Shown: in pieces, positions 5,557-5,589 of the stretch
Position numbering within the stretch: the stretch's first letter is position 1
Layout of the letters: each line of letters starts with the position of its first letter
Source of the DNA: Acidobacteriota bacterium
GTDB taxonomy: Bacteria > Acidobacteriota > UBA6911 > RPQK01 > JADFOI01
NCBI GenBank assembly: GCA_027295745.1
Contig: JAPUKI010000333.1
Coordinates: 1-5,589 of the forward strand
Reading direction: 5' to 3'
DNA length: 5,589 bases
The notes under the pieces: generated by a model
What the model was told of the DNA's origin: nothing
What the model saw: only the letters and a program-made list of their open reading frames with translations
Databases searched by the model: none
Program-made: the position numbers and the translations under genes

Positions 5557-5583
5557 GGAGCAGGCTCCTTTATATACAGGAGC
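5557..5583 (+). promoter_or_regulatory. Overlapping alternative hairpins around a possible ribosome binding site
   Basis: GCTCC at 5564-5568 can pair either with GGAGC upstream (5557-5561) or, as GCTCCT (5564-5569), with AGGAGC downstream (5578-5583) around a TTATATAC loop. The downstream arm holds a Shine-Dalgarno-like AGGAG close to the window end, so a gene may begin just outside. The first hairpin followed by TTTATATA could instead be a weak terminator for the ribbon-helix-helix gene. Confidence 0.25.
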
Positions 5584-5589
5584 AGCATC

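Overview
The window reads as the chromosome of a Gram-negative-type bacterium of moderate-to-high G+C content. The central gene order is sucC-sucD-ndk followed by a MidA/NDUFAF7-type methyltransferase. A secreted Asp-box beta-propeller protein points the other way on the left. Acidobacteriota or a related phylum would fit, but that is an impression from gene order and protein style, not a proven placement.

Layout. Positions 1-1046 (minus strand) hold the N-terminal 348 codons of an exported Asp-box (BNR-type) propeller protein that runs off the left edge. A 248-base divergent intergenic region (1047-1294) separates it from a tight plus-strand cluster: sucC (1295-2449), sucD (2466-3359, GTG start), ndk (3383-3817, TTG start) and the methyltransferase gene (about 3870-4877, start uncertain). 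The first three are intact and carry all expected catalytic residues. SucCD makes one NTP by substrate-level phosphorylation in the TCA cycle, and Ndk equilibrates the gamma-phosphate among nucleotides, so the three form a sensible metabolic unit. The methyltransferase keeps its family motifs but seems to lack a short stretch just after the second SAM-binding strand.

The right part (4857-5589) is accessory. First comes a roughly 208-bp inverted-repeat, fold-back element (4857-5064). Its left arm encodes the last six residues and most of the stop codon of the methyltransferase. A plausible intrinsic terminator follows (5098-5133). Next is the 3' part of a tRNA-Val (anticodon CAC) on the minus strand (5142-5186), running from the anticodon loop to CCA with no 5' half. 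Beyond it are five TTACCA motifs, mostly 10 bp apart (5202-5290), and then a 56-aa ribbon-helix-helix protein (5335-5505).

This pattern is what one end of an integrated genetic element looks like: a displaced tRNA 3' fragment at the core site, integrase arm-type repeats on the element side, and then a small regulator. The element should extend to the right of the window. Its far end should carry the reconstituted complete tRNA-Val gene, often with a tyrosine integrase near one end. None of that lies within the window, so the mobile-element reading is inference from the boundary alone.
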